23,026 nucleotides of DNA from the NCBI GenBank assembly GCA_900554485.1, contig USHO01000011.1, positions 1 through 23,026 on the forward strand, written 5' to 3'. The DNA comes from an uncultured Eubacteriales bacterium. GTDB lineage: Bacteria; Bacillota; Clostridia; Christensenellales; Borkfalkiaceae. This document shows, piece after piece, positions 21,905 to 23,026 of the stretch. The notes under the pieces are model-generated. The model saw nothing but the letters and a program-made list of their open reading frames with translations. It made no database searches and was not told where the DNA came from. The translations under genes were made by a program, and so were the position numbers. Every line of letters begins with the position of its first letter. Within the stretch, counting starts at the first letter, position 1.

Positions 21905-23026
21905 TTATTCCAGCGACACTATATAATAGTATATCGCCTGTCCGCCGTAGAAAAGTTCTACGTCTACGTCGGGGTACGCCTCCTGAACGGCGGCTTGCAA
22001 CGCCGATGCGTCTTCTTCGCTGACGTCCGCGCCGTAGTACAGATTTATAAGGCTGTGCGAATTGTCGCGGAGTTTATCTATGAGTTTTTTGGTAACCTGC
22101 GCGATGTCTTTACCATGCGCAAGCACCTTTTTGTTGTCGAGGCCTATAATGTCGCCCTTGGTCAGCGAGAACCCGTCCACCTTGGTACTTCTTACCGCGT
22201 AAGTAACCTGACCCGACGTGACGTTATCTATTGCGTGCAACATATTTATGAGGTTTTCGTCTGCCGAGACTTCGGGATTGAACGCAAGCGCGGCGGAGAT
22301 ACCCTGCGGAATACTCTTCGTCGGTATAACGTTGATCTTCTTGCCCTCTACCAGCGATTTCGACTGTTCCGCCGCCAGTATGATGTTTTTGTTGTTCGGG
22401 AATACGAAAATGTTTTCGGCGTTGATCTTTATAATCGCGTCGGCAATATCCTGCGCGGAGGGGTTCATAGTCTGACCGCCCTCGATAACCTTATCGCAGT
22501 TGAGGTCTTTGAATATATCCGCAAGACCTGTGCCCGAGCAGATCGACAACATGCCCATTTCTTTCTTTTCCGCCTCGTACTTCTTGATGAGTTCGCGGTT
22601 TTCTTCGAGCATGTTTTCGATTTTGATTCTGTCGATTTCGCCGAGTTGCAACGCCTTGCCGAGCGCCTTGTCGGGGTTATTGGTATGAACGTGGACCTTG
22701 ACGAATTCGAGATCTCCTATGACGAGTACGCAGTCGCCTATCGTCATAAGATATTCTTTAAGCCTGTCTATATCGGCAAGCGTCGTTTTCTTCTTTAAGT
22801 TGATTATGAAAAATTCCGTGCAGTAACCGAATTCTATCGTTCCGAGGTTGAGGATGTCGGCGTGCTCCATCGACGGGTCGGCTTTGATTTCCGGTACGTC
22901 GGGTGCCGCGCCCTCTATCTCTTCGCCGACAAGCCCTTTGTACATTCCGCGATAAATCGTCAGAAGACCGGTCCCGCCCGAGTCCACCACGCCCGCTTTT
23001 TTGAGAACGGGCAAGAGCGTCGGGGT
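21905..23026 (-). CDS. fakA: Fatty acid kinase FakA / YloV (DhaL-domain protein), N-terminus cut by window edge
   Basis: About 373 residues of a protein of about 550. FakA binds ATP through a DhaL-type domain and phosphorylates fatty acids held by FakB (DegV-type) proteins, for use in phospholipid synthesis. The visible part begins in the DhaL domain, with TPTLLPVLKKAGVVDSGG close to the right edge, and runs to the stop at 21905. Further family marks are GYCTEFFI, VKVHVHTNNPDKAL and IKIENM, followed by the C-terminal domain. A TTG at 23012-23014 could be read as a start, but the frame stays open to the edge and the residues before it match the domain, so the true start is beyond 23026. Followed by its own terminator and then recG. 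Confidence 0.9.
   Translation of the reverse strand, partial: TPTLLPVLKKAGVVDSGGTGLLTIYRGMYKGLVGEEIEGAAPDVPEIKADPSMEHADILNLGTIEFGYCTEFFIINLKKKTTLADIDRLKEYLMTIGDCVLVIGDLEFVKVHVHTNNPDKALGKALQLGEIDRIKIENMLEENRELIKKYEAEKKEMGMLSICSGTGLADIFKDLNCDKVIEGGQTMNPSAQDIADAIIKINAENIFVFPNNKNIILAAEQSKSLVEGKKINVIPTKSIPQGISAALAFNPEVSADENLINMLHAIDNVTSGQVTYAVRSTKVDGFSLTKGDIIGLDNKKVLAHGKDIAQVTKKLIDKLRDNSHSLINLYYGADVSEEDASALQAAVQEAYPDVDVELFYGGQAIYYYIVSLE

Noticed and set aside
23012..23014. TTG as the start codon of fakA
   Set aside because: The frame remains open to the window edge and the upstream residues TPTL continue the DhaL-domain motif, so the gene is cut by the edge and does not start here.
1..23026. CRISPR array, tRNA or rRNA gene
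   Set aside because: No regularly spaced repeats, cloverleaf with CCA-type acceptor end or rRNA-like conserved stretches were seen on either strand by eye.

Overview
The window reads as a chromosomal segment of a spore-forming Firmicute, most likely an uncultured member of the Clostridia. The taxonomic clues are a sporulation sigma factor of the SigG type (N-terminal KVEICG signature), the fakA(yloV)-recG gene pair typical of Firmicutes, a PF06541-type membrane protein, AGGAGG-type ribosome binding sites, and classical SigA-like promoters and intrinsic terminators. The genus cannot be fixed from the sequence alone.

Left part (1-5283). A cysteine synthase gene (cysK) is cut by the left edge and has a near-consensus promoter. 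It is divergent from sigG, which is followed by a membrane protein gene ending at an intrinsic terminator. Next is a small accessory patch (2621-3837). A 67-codon gene of unknown function is read leftward from a strong promoter, through a roughly 165-nt leader whose two ends form a long inverted repeat. Two AT-rich XRE-type regulator genes follow, the first preceded by a perfect palindromic operator. A zinc-ribbon membrane protein gene lies between these regulators and the polysaccharide operon.

Central part (5332-19660). Twelve genes on the minus strand, tightly packed and often overlapping, form a Wzx/Wzy-type exopolysaccharide or capsule operon. From promoter to end they encode: a DegT-type sugar aminotransferase; a phosphoglycosyltransferase fused to an ATP-grasp ligase; three GT4 glycosyltransferases; an EpsG/Wzy-like polymerase; a TupA-like ATP-grasp amidoligase; a Wzx flippase; a GT2 glycosyltransferase; a galacturonokinase-like GHMP kinase; a UDP-glucuronate 4-epimerase; and a UDP-glucose 6-dehydrogenase. 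The zinc-ribbon gene may be a thirteenth member, since the first strong terminator lies after it.

How the genes may work together (inference). The aminotransferase makes a UDP-4-amino sugar. The ATP-grasp half of the fusion acylates that amine, as in the Neisseria PglB2 architecture, and the phosphotransferase half loads the sugar onto undecaprenyl phosphate. The glycosyltransferases extend the unit with residues including glucuronate or galacturonate, supplied by the dehydrogenase, the epimerase and possibly galacturonate salvage. The TupA-like ligase may add amino acids to uronate carboxyls. Wzx flips the repeat unit and the EpsG-like protein polymerises it. No sugar 4,6-dehydratase, Wzz/tyrosine-kinase pair, LytR-CpsA-Psr protein or UDP-sugar pyrophosphorylase is seen, so these must lie elsewhere if needed.

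Right part (19823-23026). Housekeeping genes recG and fakA, both minus strand; fakA is cut by the right edge. Each is followed by its own intrinsic terminator. I see no tRNA, rRNA, CRISPR array or intact insertion sequence.
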